A stretch of DNA of 64,000 nt from Diplocarpon mali (GCA_024741835.1 JAENRP010000194.1:894-64893), one strand, 5' to 3'; positions 20,857-32,879 are shown, counted from the stretch's first letter. The notes: a model not told the origin generated them from the letters alone. Program-made: numbers and translations.

Positions 20857-21501
20857 ATGACTAGCTTCCAGCTTCCACCTATTGAAGATGTTCCCTCTCT
20901 GCCTGTAAGCGAGCGAGCGTCGATCCTTGATGCACTCTTTGAGCCTTGTGACGCTTTACATACACTTTCGCTTGACCTCCTCAATACCGAGACATTTGCA
21001 TCTTATAATGATCTCATTGCTAGCGTCGGAGTTCAGTTGTCAAATTTGGCAGAGAGCTCATGTATGAGTGACGCCAAATGGCTCGACAAGATCCTTGGAG
21101 CTCATCCCAGACTCGGAGCAAAAAAAGTTGATAGTGCGCAGTCACAGGCAGAGCAGGCCCAGCTGAACACTGGTGGCGAAAAGGAGGCGGAGAAACTTCA
21201 AGACCTGAACGAGGAATATGAGAAAGCCTTCCCCGGAATGACATATGTGTATGGGATGGATTCAATTGCCAGCACAGAGCAACACTAATGGTCCACAGTG
21301 TTTTCGTCAATGGGCGGTCACGTCCTGTTATTATGGAGAACATGAGATCAAGAATCGACAGAGGAGACATCAAACTCGAGAGAGACGAAGCCATCAGAGT
21401 AAAGGCTTGTAAATTACCTACTTTTTGCACCCATGCTAACACATTTCAAGGCAATGTGTGACATTGCAGCAGATCGTGCGGCCAAACTCCAGCAAGCATA
21501 A
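20857..21501 (+). CDS. OHCU decarboxylase (uric acid catabolism)
   Basis: Decarboxylates 2-oxo-4-hydroxy-4-carboxy-5-ureidoimidazoline to S-allantoin, the last step after urate oxidase. Three exons: 20857-21248, 21299-21398 and 21451-21501 (180 residues), introns GTATGG..ACAG and GTAAAG..CAAG. Splicing restores MTYVVFVNGRSRPVIMENM and DEAIRAMCDIAADRA. Family marks: GAHPRLG at 81-87 with the catalytic-type His83, the SQAEQ segment at 96-100, and FVNGRSR (about 133-139), which contacts substrate in known structures. Length is typical. No peroxisomal targeting tripeptide at the C terminus (ends LQQA). Neighbouring genes are unrelated to purine breakdown. Confidence 0.93.
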
Positions 21502-21748
21502 GATGTGCCACAGTTCGCCGCAAGAAAAGCCTCCGATCATGCCTGACTCGAAGAATGTTGTGGATGCCGATCCGAACCATGTCGTGCCCACCCCAATGCA
21601 GAACTACAAATACCCCAAGCAGATCCCAAGCTAGAGAGCTTTCGATTCCACGCTTTCTCTTGCTCTCCCCTTCTCCCCCCTTCTCCCTCAAGCTTTGGTC
21701 TGAACGATGAAGCCTTCTCCTTGCTGGTCCTCTCTCAATTTCAGATTC

Positions 21749-22465
21749 TCAACGATCTCCTCGGGTGGTGCCCGGTAGTGTTTCGGGCATGTCTTGTGGA
21801 CGAATCCCATCCAAGGCAGCGAGGTAATCGTCCATGTCCTCATTCCCTTCTCTGAAAGGATTCATGATGCGGAAGTCACTGTAGATTGCGCTGTCTCGAT
21901 CGACATCAACATTCCAGTCCTCTGAAGCCTCTTCGTCCTCCGAGTCGAAGGCTTCGTAAACCGACAGACCAAGTGGGGACGGCGGGAGTGGTACATCGAG
22001 ACATCGAGGCTTCTGGATGAGAACTTCCCGCAAGGGCAGCCTCTCTCTTATGTTCTCTTGCTCTTCCCGCAAGAACTCTTGTGCAGCATCCATCCGTCTT
22101 CGAGCTCGATTCATGATAGCAGCCTTCCTGATAAGATTTCTGCCCCGTGCTATATTCTTCGTTCCCCAGACGGGGATCTTGTTCACGCCACGATTGGCAA
22201 TATTGGAAGCTGGTTGCGAGAACGGACGACTGAAGCGCGAAGTAATGAGATGTAGACGCAAGCGTCGCTTCTTCCGCCCCTCGTTTCCTTCTCCGTCGAC
22301 ATCAGATAGAGCTCGACGACGTTTGTAAGGCCTGTTGCATGGAGCTGGAGCTGGAGCTGGAGCTGATGCTGGCCGGTCGCACGAGAACTGGAGAGGGGGA
22401 ATTGCGGAAAATCTAAAATCAAAAGTATCCCTATGGAACTCTCTGGCGAGGAAACGGCGTACCAT
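21749..22465 (-). CDS. Conserved-looking basic protein of unknown function
   Basis: Minus-strand frame of 238 residues from the ATG at 22465 (MVRRFLAREF). The frame stays open 180 bases further upstream but without an ATG, so a spliced upstream exon is possible. Visible parts: a tandem Ala-Pro run (SAPAPAPAPC), a basic cluster RPYKRRRALSD and RKKRRLRLHLITSRFSRPFS that resembles a nuclear localisation signal, a central ARGRNLIRKAAIMNRARRRM segment, and an acidic tail (DSEDEEASEDW, GNEDMDDYLAALDG). I have an impression of similar fungal hypothetical proteins but recognise no named family. Basic core plus acidic tail suggests a nuclear protein (inference). Confidence 0.6.
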   Translation of the reverse strand: MVRRFLAREFHRDTFDFRFSAIPPLQFSCDRPASAPAPAPAPCNRPYKRRRALSDVDGEGNEGRKKRRLRLHLITSRFSRPFSQPASNIANRGVNKIPVWGTKNIARGRNLIRKAAIMNRARRRMDAAQEFLREEQENIRERLPLREVLIQKPRCLDVPLPPSPLGLSVYEAFDSEDEEASEDWNVDVDRDSAIYSDFRIMNPFREGNEDMDDYLAALDGIRPQDMPETLPGTTRGDR

Positions 22466-23689
22466 GCTCACGCACCGGCGTGCCGAGTCTGTAGTCGAAT
22501 ATATATTCCTCCCTGTTACAAAGACGTTTTCACCCCCTCCACGAAGACCCAGACTTGGCTGCACTCGCCCATTGGGGAGGTTGGGGGTGAAAAGATGCAG
22601 CTCTGGCAGCAGTGTCTGTAGAAGTCCTACTATGCCACCAAACAAGACGAGAGTAAGGTAAGCATGACTAGGACGAGTGACGAGAGCCTATGGAGCGAGG
22701 AGTTGGACAAGACTTTACACCCAACGCCAACGGGACTGGCTCTGTGTTGCCCATCCGCAACCCGCGACCGGCTGCCGGCTACCCGCTGCTGTGGTGCGGG
22801 GCGGTGCTGCCACAGCTGTGAAAAGGATGTAAGAATTTGCGGGGAAACAGGGGCAAATTCTACACAGGACCGAGGTCTGCAGGTCCATCGTACGAACAGT
22901 ATTTTGAACATTTCCGCCCCGGGAGCTGCAGGCTCTGCTGGATCCGAAGAAACACATTTTCCGAGCAGGCTTTGACTGACTGTGTTTTGCACTCGTACGG
23001 CACCTGACCTGACGAGTCCCTTTCCGTGCGACTTGAGCCTGACGTGACACCCCCGCCCGATGAGCGATACGAAAATAGCTGGCTGGCTGGGTCGAGGAAG
23101 GATGCGCAAGAGATCCTTGGCTGCTACCATCCGAACGGGAGAGAAACCCGGCGTCCGGAGCCATGATCTGGGCATCTAATGCGTATTCGAGCAGCTGATC
23201 CTGGAGCTGGGGGAAAGCCCTTCTCGACCTCTAGAGTTTTCGGAGCCGACCTCCGCAGGGATTAGAAAACGCCGCGCGCAGGCCTTGGAGCATGCTATTG
23301 ATCGTTTGGCGGGTTTCGTTTTTCTCAATAGCCTCCCAACCGCGACAGAGTGTACGGTATCTTAGGCGCTCTCCGTTCCATGCGCTTAGCTTAGTAACAT
23401 GTCCGACGACTACCACATTCCATATAACCCAGGAAGTGCAAAGGACAGAAATAGCGACTGGCAGAGCATATTTCTGCTAGACGCACAAGCCAACCGATTC
23501 GACCAGGTATCACAAGCCAACCGATTCGACCAGGTATCAGACACCCATTGCCTGGGGGCTGTCAGCAACGCACTCTGGAATGCTAGAAACAACGCTCAAG
23601 GGCTACCGGCGACACGATCTTTTGTGGAATGAAGGAGCAAAACCAGAAGACAAGATCCTGAAGGTGGCATTGTCATTTGGTGGTCGAGT
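22466..23689. other. Intergenic region
   Basis: About 1.2 kb between the upstream side of the basic-protein gene and the 3' end of RRB1. It contains a perfect 27-bp tandem duplication (23485-23538). No gene supported. Confidence 0.4.
23485..23538. repeat. Perfect 27-bp tandem duplication
   Basis: Two identical adjacent 27-base units (23485-23511 and 23512-23538), each starting ACAAGCCAACCGATTCGACC. It lies in the 3' flank of RRB1. The lack of any mismatch implies a recent event. Confidence 0.9.
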
Positions 23690-25226
23690 CTATACACTTA
23701 TCGTCTTGAACACGTTGAAAGCCTCACCAGTACCTACTAAGCATCCGGGTATCTGCGGGTGGAAATGCAGCTCCTTGACCTTCTCCATGTAGTGGACGAA
23801 GAGCAATTGCGGAGGAACTTCACTCACACCGCCGGTGTCCTTGCTCTCTTCGTCATCTAGCTCCACCGCCAAGTCCCACAAGGTCAAGGTATCGTCGCCA
23901 GCAGCAACTGCTACGATACTGTCATCGGTAGGATGCCACTCCACACTGGTAATCTGCTCCTTGTGGAAGTTAAAACTCGCCACTGGCGTTGGCTTGGGGG
24001 ATGCAGAGAAGGTATTCGGCTTCCATTGACGCAGGTCCCAGACTCCCCAGACTCCGTCATCTGCGCCCGAAGCGAGTAGATGCGAAGTCTGATGAGACCA
24101 GGACATGACGTTGACATCCGTGTCACTGACTTGGACGCTTAAAGCTGCAGTCTTACTCTTGCTTCGGACATCCCATACTTTGATTGTGCCGTCACTTGAT
24201 GCGGAAGCAAAGACATTTCGCTCCGAGGGACTCCATTGCAGCTCCTCGACACTACCAGTATGGCCAGTAAAGGGGCGCGAATCCGTTTCCCAGCGCTCCC
24301 CATCTGTTCTTGTTGTGACATAGATCTTCCCATCGTTATCACCAGTAATGAGTTTTCCGGTCGAGAAAAGAGGAGACCAGTCGACACCGTAGCCTTCGGT
24401 CTTGTGCATTTTGAGAGTCGATAGGGGTTTATTTTGTTGCGGGGTAATAACGGTTCCAGGTGTATCGAAGGAGGCGAGATGTGGAGTCACATCATGGATC
24501 AGCACCTGGCCAGCCTCGGTCATAGAAGCCGTCATGGTCGTAGGAGGTTTTGAGGAATTTGCCGCAGGTACTTGGTGGGCTCGAATCCGGTTCGTGGCAG
24601 ATGTAAATGGTATCGAGGCAGACTCTAGAATTGGATCTGCATCCTCGTCTTCATCATCAGAGTCATCCTCTTCATCTTGGTTCCGATCCATTCTGCTGAG
24701 ACCACTGAACTTCATAACCATCAATTGATTCTCCTTCGATCTTTTGCCCTCAGCTTGTGTTCCTGCAACGGCATACATAGTGGCGGGGTATGTTTTTCGT
24801 TTGTCTCCCAGGTCGTCTTTGACAATATCGAAGGAAAGGCAGGGCCATGGCGTACTTAATGCATGTAGCATTTCGTAAGCTGAGAGATCCGGGGACAAAG
24901 TTTGCCCAGGTTCAAGCTTATTTCTGCCAACAATGAAGGTCTGTTGGTCCATATCCATAGCTTCTATGAGAATGTCAGCACAGGTTTGTTCATAGCTTCG
25001 CGCCCAGGATCAGCCAGGCCGCACCAGCTTTCTCTTCCGCTTCTCTCTCTTCGTCCGGTCTGCCATCGACTCCAGCTTCCAGGATCTCATCTTCGCTCTC
25101 GTATTCGTCCTCGAACTCATCCTCGAACTCTCCCACCTCATCCTCCAGACCCGACTTCTCTGGGCGTTCTCCTCCTTTCAAAGAGACGCCGCCGTTTTTG
25201 TTTTCTTCTGCTCGACGTTTTGACAT
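23690..25226 (-). CDS. RRB1: Ribosome assembly protein Rrb1 (WD40, Rpl3 chaperone)
   Basis: Dedicated chaperone of ribosomal protein L3 (uL3) in large-subunit assembly; homologue of human GRWD1. Two minus-strand exons, 25226-25025 and 24963-23690 (491 residues). The intron uses a weak donor GTGCGG and acceptor ATAG; joining gives EEKAEAMDMDQQTFIVGRNK in frame. The N terminus is very acidic (GEFEDEFEDEYESEDEILEA), as in yeast Rrb1. Next comes the histone-chaperone-like segment LHALSTPWPCLSFDIVKDD, a second acidic run QDEEDDSDDEDEDAD, and a WD40 propeller from about residue 215 (HTGSVEELQWSPSERNVFAS, SSDGTIKVWDVRS, ASGADDGVWGVWDLR). The C terminus FNVFKTISV matches the family. Nucleolar location is expected from family knowledge. 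Its start is 202 bases from the start of the divergent bS6m gene. Confidence 0.94.
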
Positions 25227-25427
25227 CTTCTAATTTAGTGAGTGGTCTGCTTGATGCGTGATGCGAAACTGTTTCGATATTTATTAGATAAATTCCTTAT
25301 CGGGGTCGCAATCGTGCGGCGTGCACAAAATATTCTCGGTCGGGAAAACGTTTATCCTCACACAAGTCATCCCTAATGCCTTGTCAGCACCGATGCTTGC
25401 CACAACAACACGAATGTTGCTGTCAAC

Positions 25428-25878
25428 ATGTTATACGAGCTCATAGCAGTTGTAAGCAATCTATTCCACAGCCCGAGATCCAAACTAATCATTGGCAGGT
25501 CCGGCCCAACAATCTGTTGGAAGTTAAAGAGTGCGCTAAACTTCCCGCCTCGACAATACATACTGACTTAATGTCAGAATTGCCCGCACAGCCGGTTCTC
25601 TCATCATAAAAAATGGCGGTACTATACGAGGCATTCGGAATTGGGGTGTTTGGAGTCTACCCAAGCGGACGCGGAAGCATCAAGCCCAATACATTGACGG
25701 CCATTACTTCATTATGAGATACGATGCTTCGAGCAAGATACAAGACGATGTGAGGAAGACGCTGGGCCTAGATCCGCGCATGATAAAGTTCAGTTCAGTG
25801 AAGCTGGGAGACGGAACGTTGGAGAAATCAAGCAGGATAGGAGGAGAGATTCCTTGGCAGGAAAGGGAAGAGTTTTGA
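25428..25878 (+). CDS. MRP17: Mitochondrial small-subunit ribosomal protein bS6m
   Basis: Structural protein of the mitochondrial ribosome small subunit. Found by splicing; the gene has three exons: 25428-25451 (24 bases), 25499-25530 (32 bases) and 25578-25878, total 118 residues. Introns are GTAAGC..GCAG and GTGCGC..TCAG. The protein starts MLYELIAVVRPNNLLEVKEI, continues with GGTIRGIRNWG and LPKRTRKHQAQYIDGHYFIM, and has LGLDPRMIKFSSVKLGDGTL near the C terminus. These are S6 features: the strand at the N terminus, the conserved R-x-I-x-x-W-G and the GHY-F strand. As in other fungal S6 proteins, the N terminus shows no separate presequence. The two short leading exons would be missed by frame-length-based gene finders. 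Gene symbol follows the yeast orthologue. Confidence 0.9.
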
Positions 25879-26125
25879 TCGCGAGCTTGGAGGAGGCTAT
25901 ACATTAGGGCATTGCATGGCGGAAGTGATATCTGGTATGATAGCTTATACTCGCAAAAAGCATGTCAGAATATGCCTTCGAATCCTATGAAGCCTTTCAT
26001 TGCCATCACTCGTAAATTTCTGGGTTGAGCCCCATAGGTTGTTCCATCCCAGAAGACGCCTTTGTGCAGCCCGCTGGAGCCATTATCAGAGGTCATGCCC
26101 ATGAAGGTAAACAGAATATGTACAC

Positions 26126-27860
26126 CTAGTCCATCTCCATATTATCAACTGTGCTGCCCCGCCCAGCCTTTACATACTCTACAAACTGGTCAATAACCCC
26201 TGGCCAGGCACCGTCTTCACTCCAAAAACTCAATGTTTCATCCTCCAATGTCTTCTCAAAGAAATGTGCTGTTTGGTTCCACATATCCTTGTTGACGCTC
26301 TTAGTCCACTTCGTATCGAGGAATTCAGTCCATAGCTGGATCCAGTTTGTAGAAGGGGTTGCCCATTTCATACCAGGAGGGCTAAAGAGCAGCTGCCAAT
26401 AGATGATTGCGTTTTCGAGTGGTAATGCCTTTTGTCCTTTTTCTTTAGCACAAATAAAGACATGCTTATAGACCTTCTTGAATAAAGCCTTGTCCGTTGA
26501 GAGCTGCTTAATTTGACCAGCCACATAGGACTTCTGCTTCAAAAGAGTGTCGGCCCTGTAATAAATATTAGTCAACAACGTTTAGCAAGGAAGCTCAGTA
26601 TTACCCTATCTTTCTCCATCCATCGACGAACCCATCCTTCGACATCTCGCCCATAGCAGGTGCTTGAATGATCTCTAATGGGACCAAGTGTTCCACATTG
26701 CCCAGATTGACACCCAAATCGTTAAGGTATCTCATAGTACCCTCAACACTTGCTTGGCCATCTTCGTCATTTGCTTCTATGCACGGAAGTTAGCCAATGA
26801 AAATAAATCCGCGCCCTAACATATACAACCTCTGTAACTCTCGAAGAGCTTCGAAAGCCCGTCGTCAGATCTAGAAGTTGGCGTTGCGCCGCTGGAGGCG
26901 AAGAAGCTATCGTTTGGTTAGCATTGCAGTTCATCAAAGCCAAGCAGTCTTCTTCTTGACGCGCTCCAAGCCTGGAGTAAAAGCTTTCAGAAAACAATAG
27001 AGAGAAAGGGATTTTCTCCCTCAAATGTGCTCTGCCGGGGCAAAACGTAGATAGTGAACTCGAAATATAGAAATGAATAAGCTCTGGAAGTGATTAAAGA
27101 CGATAAAAATGGATATGAACATGATGATATCGGGTAAAAGATAATTTCCAACTTTGAGAGGTGCAACAATCACTTTCAGTATCTCAGACTCCTAGTATTC
27201 GTACAGATGCCGCCATGTGCGCATTCCTTGTATCACAATCTCCTAGCACTCGCATCGAAAGTGTCCCAGGTCTCAGTGACTCAGCGACTCGGTGCATCTC
27301 TCCAATGTCTCTGTAAACTTGTGACGAGTCTACCTTGTAGGCCGGTCCGGTGCGTGGGCTTCTTAATCTGCCCATACTGCCACATAATATTAAAAATAGG
27401 CCGAATGAAAGCCACTTCATTCGTCATTTGTACACTAGATTCCATCCTCAACCAGTGCAGTATACACCAGCACTGGGCAGTCTACCATGGATCTAGCCGG
27501 TAGATATAGTTTCAACCACCCTGCAAATTTAGAATATAGATTCGAAGTGTCTCCATTCCTTCGAGTGAGTCATTGTTCGTAGGAGGGTTTCGAAGGGTGA
27601 TCTCGACTTTCTTCCTGTTTCATGAAGTGCCTGTTCGCGCTCTCGTGCAAGGAAACTAAACCATCCTTACCTGTCGCAAGCCTGATCCAACTTCCAGTTT
27701 GTAGCTTTTAGTGACTTTTAGGCAAACAAAAGTCAGCTCCATTATTCTTGCTTCTTAGGTGTTCTGCCAGCAAACTTACCCTCGAGGCTATCTTCTCACT
27801 TGCACCAGTGAACTGGATAAACTGGGCTATCAAGGTCCTCTGCGTGGTCTTTGATGTCAT
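26126..27860 (-). CDS. DCN1: Defective-in-cullin-neddylation protein 1 (NEDD8 E3)
   Basis: Scaffold-type NEDD8 E3 that promotes Ubc12-dependent neddylation of cullins. Five minus-strand exons: 27860-27780, 27714-27671, 26906-26830, 26776-26605 and 26555-26126 (267 residues). Junctions give the N-terminal UBA-like domain FTGASEKIASRSLKATNWKL + DQACDSFFASSG, then GLSKLFESYREANDEDGQAS, then the PONY domain (about 70-255): VEGTMRYLNDLGVNL, KIGADTLLKQKSYVAGQIKQ, YWQLLFSPPGMKWATPSTNW, FLDTKWTKSVNKDMWNQTAH, FEKTLEDETLSFWSEDGAWP. All phases agree. Odd feature: the second intron (27670-26907) is 764 bases, far longer than the others (47-65 bases), yet has a consensus branch site GCTAAC 13 bases before the acceptor ATAG. 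An extra small exon inside it cannot be excluded. Confidence 0.9.
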
Positions 27861-28485
27861 GCTGTAGACTTCCTCTTGCTGTATGTAGGACGGATGTAGA
27901 GGTGTGAAAGGGAGAAATTTGTTCGAATGTCTCTCATATGGAATGGTATTCGGGACCGATAGGACTTAAGGTGAGGTACCGCCTTCTCTTATCATTAGCG
28001 AGATCGGCTGCTTGGTTTGATAGGGGGCGGGGCATTACCGCCACCAGTCAATATTGACTTACCTCTAAATCAAGTTGCAAGCCATTATCGAATATAAATG
28101 TTCCTATTGAATTATATTTCCTTCTTGTCACTGGTAAGCGTGAGGATATAATGTTCTTGTAGGCTAACTGCTGCATTTTTTCGCATATTTCTTTTCGAAC
28201 CTATGTGGCAGCCAGCTGGAAAGGACCAAAAGTGCAGCAATTCTAGATTTTCTTAAGTTCCTCGGCAAATGATATGGTTTCGGATTCCAACAGTTCTTTG
28301 ATGGCCAAGGCCGCCAAACCAGAGCTGGCAGCAACCAGTGCAATATAATTACTTTCTCCTATGGATTTATACCGATACAAACGCTCATCAAATCAAGCAA
28401 GGTCAACTGACTGCCGCTACTATCACGCATTAAGAAGCTAGAACTGTGCCAGCAGAAAGTCCAACCCCAAGCATTTATTTTCAGA
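27861..28485. other. Intergenic region DCN1 / MVP1
   Basis: About 625 bases between the DCN1 start and the MVP1 stop codon; both genes lie on the minus strand. It should hold the DCN1 promoter and the MVP1 3' UTR. No gene recognised. Confidence 0.4.
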
Positions 28486-30972
28486 CTAATCTCCCAGAGG
28501 CATGCTCTCCAACTCCTCGTGCAATTGCTTCCAGTTATTAGCTTGCATCTCAGAGTATTTCACACGCTCTTGCGCCCAATCCTGACTCCATCGACTGACG
28601 TGATATTGCGACTGCTGGAAGAACATGAGCTCGTCACGTATACACTCCTTTATGAAAACTCCCCGGGCATGTTGGGCCACTATAGACTCCTTATCCTGTT
28701 GATAATTAGAAGCGGTCCTGCGAGTAATAGATGCCTGAGCTTACCCTAATTATGGCCTCCGTCACCTTCTCAATCTCTCCTGGCTTGACCAGTCCTTCTG
28801 GCTTTGACCGGATTGTAACCAGCTTAGTCTCATTGTTCTGAATTCGCCGCTCTAAGTATGGGATATTGTCCTTGTCATAACGGTCTCGACGATCGAACAT
28901 GTCTCTCATACTAACCAATGCATCCCGTTGTCTTTTCAAATCCTCTAGCACACCTTGATCCCAAGCTCTCGCCTCATCTTCTAGAAGAGTCTGGCTGTTC
29001 GAAAGGTGCTTCGCAGTAGCGTTCAAACCCTCGTTCAACAGAGGCACGTCATTTGTATCAGTTGAATAAGTATCGTCAGATGAGTCCATCAATGATTGTA
29101 ACGATAGAGATAATCTCAGATGATCTGCTGCGAGACCTTCGTTGCGCTTTGACAGGCGGTCCATGAGATTACACAACTTAATATATATCTCTGCCGATCT
29201 TCGTACACCGCTTCTCGTCCTTTCAAAAAGACCGTCCAATGTTGGTGGAAGAGAGTCTTCTAGTCCTGGGGGAAGATGCCTCCCAGTGAATTCCTCTTGA
29301 ACAGAGATTGTAGCTTGCTTACGCCATACAGTAAGCTCCTGGTACTAATTAGCTTGAACTTAGCTAGCGGATATTCGACCAGCGAGGACTAAGCTTACAG
29401 TTGGAACCGTCAAAAACATGATTACCAGCTGTTCCTGAGATAATACTGGATGTCTGACTAGAGCGTTCGTGAAGCGTGCAAGACCTCTTCTTCTCTTCTC
29501 GATGAAGGTATGATCAGCAGCCAAATGACTTCCATTGACTACTTTCTATTAGTATTGGCTCGGACCGAAAATTCAGCACGTTATCCTGGTTAATACATGC
29601 CCTACGTCAATGCCCGCGATCAGTATCCCGAGCTACTAAGCCTTCGGTGGCATTTGGGGGCATATAATACAGCACTACAATCTAAGAAAGGCGTATTGAC
29701 GTACCTCCTACCCTCTTTGGTGGTAGCAATGGTAATTGCCGGAAGGGGAACCGCTTTAGTAGGCAATCTAGAAGCCAAACAAAATCGCTATATCTTCTAA
29801 CAACTTGGCTGCCTCGACGAAGACTCGCAACCTTGTAATTGTGATGCTGGAACATAAACATCCCTTCTTTCTCGGGAAGCAAAGTTATGATCACGTTCTC
29901 TTCCACACCCCCGCCTGTTACACGGCCACCGCCAAAAGACCGTGTCGGGGCATTTGAGGGAGGATTATCTCTTCCACCACCAGATGGCTCGAAACCATCT
30001 CCACCAATTGTTGAATCGTTCGAAGCTCGGTGGGAATTTCGGGGAGGACCATCGTAGGAGCCCCAAATTCCAGCAGTAGGAGTAGTAGATACGTCTTCCG
30101 CAGGTGGATTGGAGACACCATTAGAAACATCTGTTGATGCGGTTGTAAAATTGCTTGTTGTTCGGACCGGCTGATAGCCTCCGTTGCTTGCCGCTCTCGA
30201 TATTTCGTTTCGTTGCAGATTCCCTTCATGATTGTGACCTTTGTGCATATCAGGACTGGCCCATGGATCTGCTTCTGGGAATCCGATCGAGTTTTTCCTC
30301 ATTATCCGCGGTGTAGGAGCCGGTAATGAGTTGGGCGCTGGAGGTGTAACAGGTCGCTGCGGAGGCTTCGCGGCAAGCTCTTCGACTCCAGGGACCGGAG
30401 TAGAGAAGCTGGGAATGTTGGGTTCTGGTAAGTCTGGTCCAAGATCAGCACGAATTTAGCGAATTCCAAGGATGAAAGCACCGACTTCTTCTTCTCTCAT
30501 CGACGCTGTCTAGCGTTATTTCTTCGTGTTCTTGCGCCAACCCGACCAATGCTAGTAAAACATTGAATTCGTTTCTAGTAATATCCGAGAGCTGCCCTCC
30601 AGACGTAATAGTGCTGACGATACGACTTTGCTCATCTGCCCCAATCTTGCCAGAACTCAAAACTCTTGTTATACCAGCCACAGTAAGCTTTCCCTCATAG
30701 CCATCCCCGCCTCTGATTAAGTTGTCGAACGTATCGATGTAACTGTCAGGAACTTCTCCGGCTGGGAGCAGGTGTTTCACCAGTTCGCCTCGCCCAGCCT
30801 TCTTTGGAGTCGCCACACCCCATGGCGATGCGCCAGAAGCACTGTCGTCGTCTGCAAATAGGGAGGACTTCGATCCGGGAGCCGGACTTGGCTCATCATC
30901 GAACAGAGAGAGTCGGGACTTAGAGGCTTGCGCTGGGTTAGATTCGTCTGGTGAAGTTCCGAAGAGCGACAT
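28486..30972 (-). CDS. MVP1: Sorting nexin Mvp1 (PX-BAR)
   Basis: Endosomal sorting nexin (SNX8 family) that binds phosphatidylinositol 3-phosphate and sorts vacuolar and recycling cargo. Five minus-strand exons: 30972-30486, 30433-29705, 29541-29399, 29338-28745 and 28695-28486 (720 residues); all phases agree. Junctions give VDERRRNLPEPNIPSFSTPV, LPPKRVGVVNGSHLAADHTF, FLTVPTELTVWRKQATISVQ and EAIIRDKESIVAQHARGVFI. Parts: disordered N terminus MSLFGTSPDESN with repeated SLFDDE/SLFADD; an EH-like helical segment (PDSYIDTFDNL .. NEFNVLLALVGLAQEHEEIT); PX domain about 340-460 with RRYSDFVWLLDCL (phosphoinositide-binding Arg-Arg-Tyr); a BAR-like helical C terminus (about 480-715) ending LESMPLGD. 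Exon 1 uses a weak donor, GTCGGT. Confidence 0.95.
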
Positions 30973-32879
30973 AATATCGGTATCGCAATCTTGACGGCAA
31001 TCTACCTGATTATTCGCAGATAAGATACAGGTAATGCGACAGTCGCGAAGATGTTTTCTAGTGTCTGTATTGTGGTCGAAATGGTGATGGTCAGCTTGGG
31101 AGGTCGAAGCTCTAGACTAGCGTGAAGCAGATCCCTGCACGCTAATTGAGCTTTGCCGAACGTCACCAACCAAATTCAAATTATAGCTATCTCCCAACTG
31201 AGATTCTCTGATAAGCGTATATTTATACTCACCGTATAGTTAAGTTCATATGTCGATATTTGCAGCTGAACAAATTCTGCCATCTTTTACGACCTAGCAA
31301 ATCGTCGTTGATGTCTCAAGAGGTCTTACCTGCATGTGTGACACATGGCCAGTTAATGTGTTTGCATTTGTACCTTTAATATAGAATTCCAGTTTGATCT
31401 GGGATCTGGCATACACATGTAATTGCTTTTTCTTAGCAGGAACATTTACAGGGAGCGAGATGCCTCCAATCAAGAGCAGAATTCTTTGCAAAATATGAAA
31501 ACGATATAAATATACATTCATGTCAATATCTATCTGCTCACAGAACAAATAACTTCCAACCCTTAGTTGAAATAGGTAGGCAGTATGAAACAAGTTGCCA
31601 GATACAACTTCGGTTTCTTTCTGATTGTGAGGCCAGATAATATGAACAGAAGTCTATCACAAGAGTCGACGCAACCACCTTTGCCAAAGAATGATACCAC
31701 ACTGGAACGCTTCTTTGCTTGATCATTGAAGCGGCAATGTCGGAGTATGGTGGTAATGATGATAATAATGGTGCGATATCTGTTCTTAGTCAAGGTAAGA
31801 CAAGGGTAGTAATCGTAACTCTTAAATCCGCGTGTACTCCGATAGGGCACTTAGACAAAGAATACTAGCAACCAACTGTTGAGTAGAACTGATAAGTTGG
31901 TCTGGAGATTGTGCCTGGAATCATGTGAAGTGACAGAAGGCCCGGCCTGTCAGTCAGAACAGATTGTATCTGGGCCGTGGTGATTGACAAAGAATCGAAG
32001 CAAATAATGAATTTTACAGACAATGTTGTATTAGGATTTTGATACCTAATTTCCACCTTCGAAGTTCCAGCTTACCATGAAAGTAAACAGAAAAGCACAG
32101 CAGAGCATGTTGTCCGATCGTATTGTCCATCGCATTATCCCAGGGCAGATGCGGCCTTATCTATTTATTTGGCAAGCCACTAAATCGCAGTCTTCGGCGA
32201 GGCAACCTTTCAAGGTCTATGCAGTGCATATCGGCTTCGAAGATGATGGATTGAGAACGGGAAAGCGCAGAGGGCGTGGGCTACCAATGAATCTTTAGGC
32301 CCCTTAAGCCAGAAATAGTAGAGATTGATAAATGTGTTCAATGTTCGAGGGCCTCTGAGCTTACTGAGAAGAACCAAAGCTGGTAGAGGTCGCCGGAATG
32401 TACACATCAACGAAGTTCAGAACTGACGCGAAGACCTATTTAAACCGGTAATTTGAGAGAATGATGAAGACTAATGTTTCCATGCTCATAATTGTGCCTA
32501 GTTCTCATTCCAACCAGTAACTTAAATATCTCGTTTCGTACACTGGAAACTATTTATCATGATATGGAGAGGGCGGGGCGCGGACGGAGAGTAGACTCAG
32601 TAATTGCGGATAATACTTTTACCGACTTCCGGGGAATACTAGCTCGTCTCGGCTCAGTAACCAATGATACCCTCGTGCTTTCTAGGCCGCACACATTACC
32701 ATAAATCATCTAACGACAAAACGAACCACAGCACAAAATCCGTAATCTTCGCCAACCAGACGACAAATTTCGCATTCCGAGCAGTAAGTACTCCATACTT
32801 TTTAACCCGTGATCCCGTGCGAAATGTGAGCCAGTTTCTCATCAAAACTCTCCCAGATCCCCAGGAAAAAGTCGACAAA
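30973..32879. other. Divergent intergenic region MVP1 / RPS29
   Basis: About 1.9 kb between divergent start codons. It should hold the MVP1 and RPS29 promoters at its two ends. The middle (about 31200-32300) is slightly AT-rich, with short featureless open frames. No gene or repeat recognised. Confidence 0.4.

Noticed and set aside
23399..23632. Plus-strand frame containing the 27-bp duplication
   Set aside because: The apparent 9-residue repeat only reflects the duplication length; no other protein features.
27184..27420. Minus-strand 78-codon frame starting MKWLSFGLFL, signal-peptide-like
   Set aside because: It lies inside the long DCN1 intron; no cysteine pattern or further support. Kept only as a reason to examine that intron.
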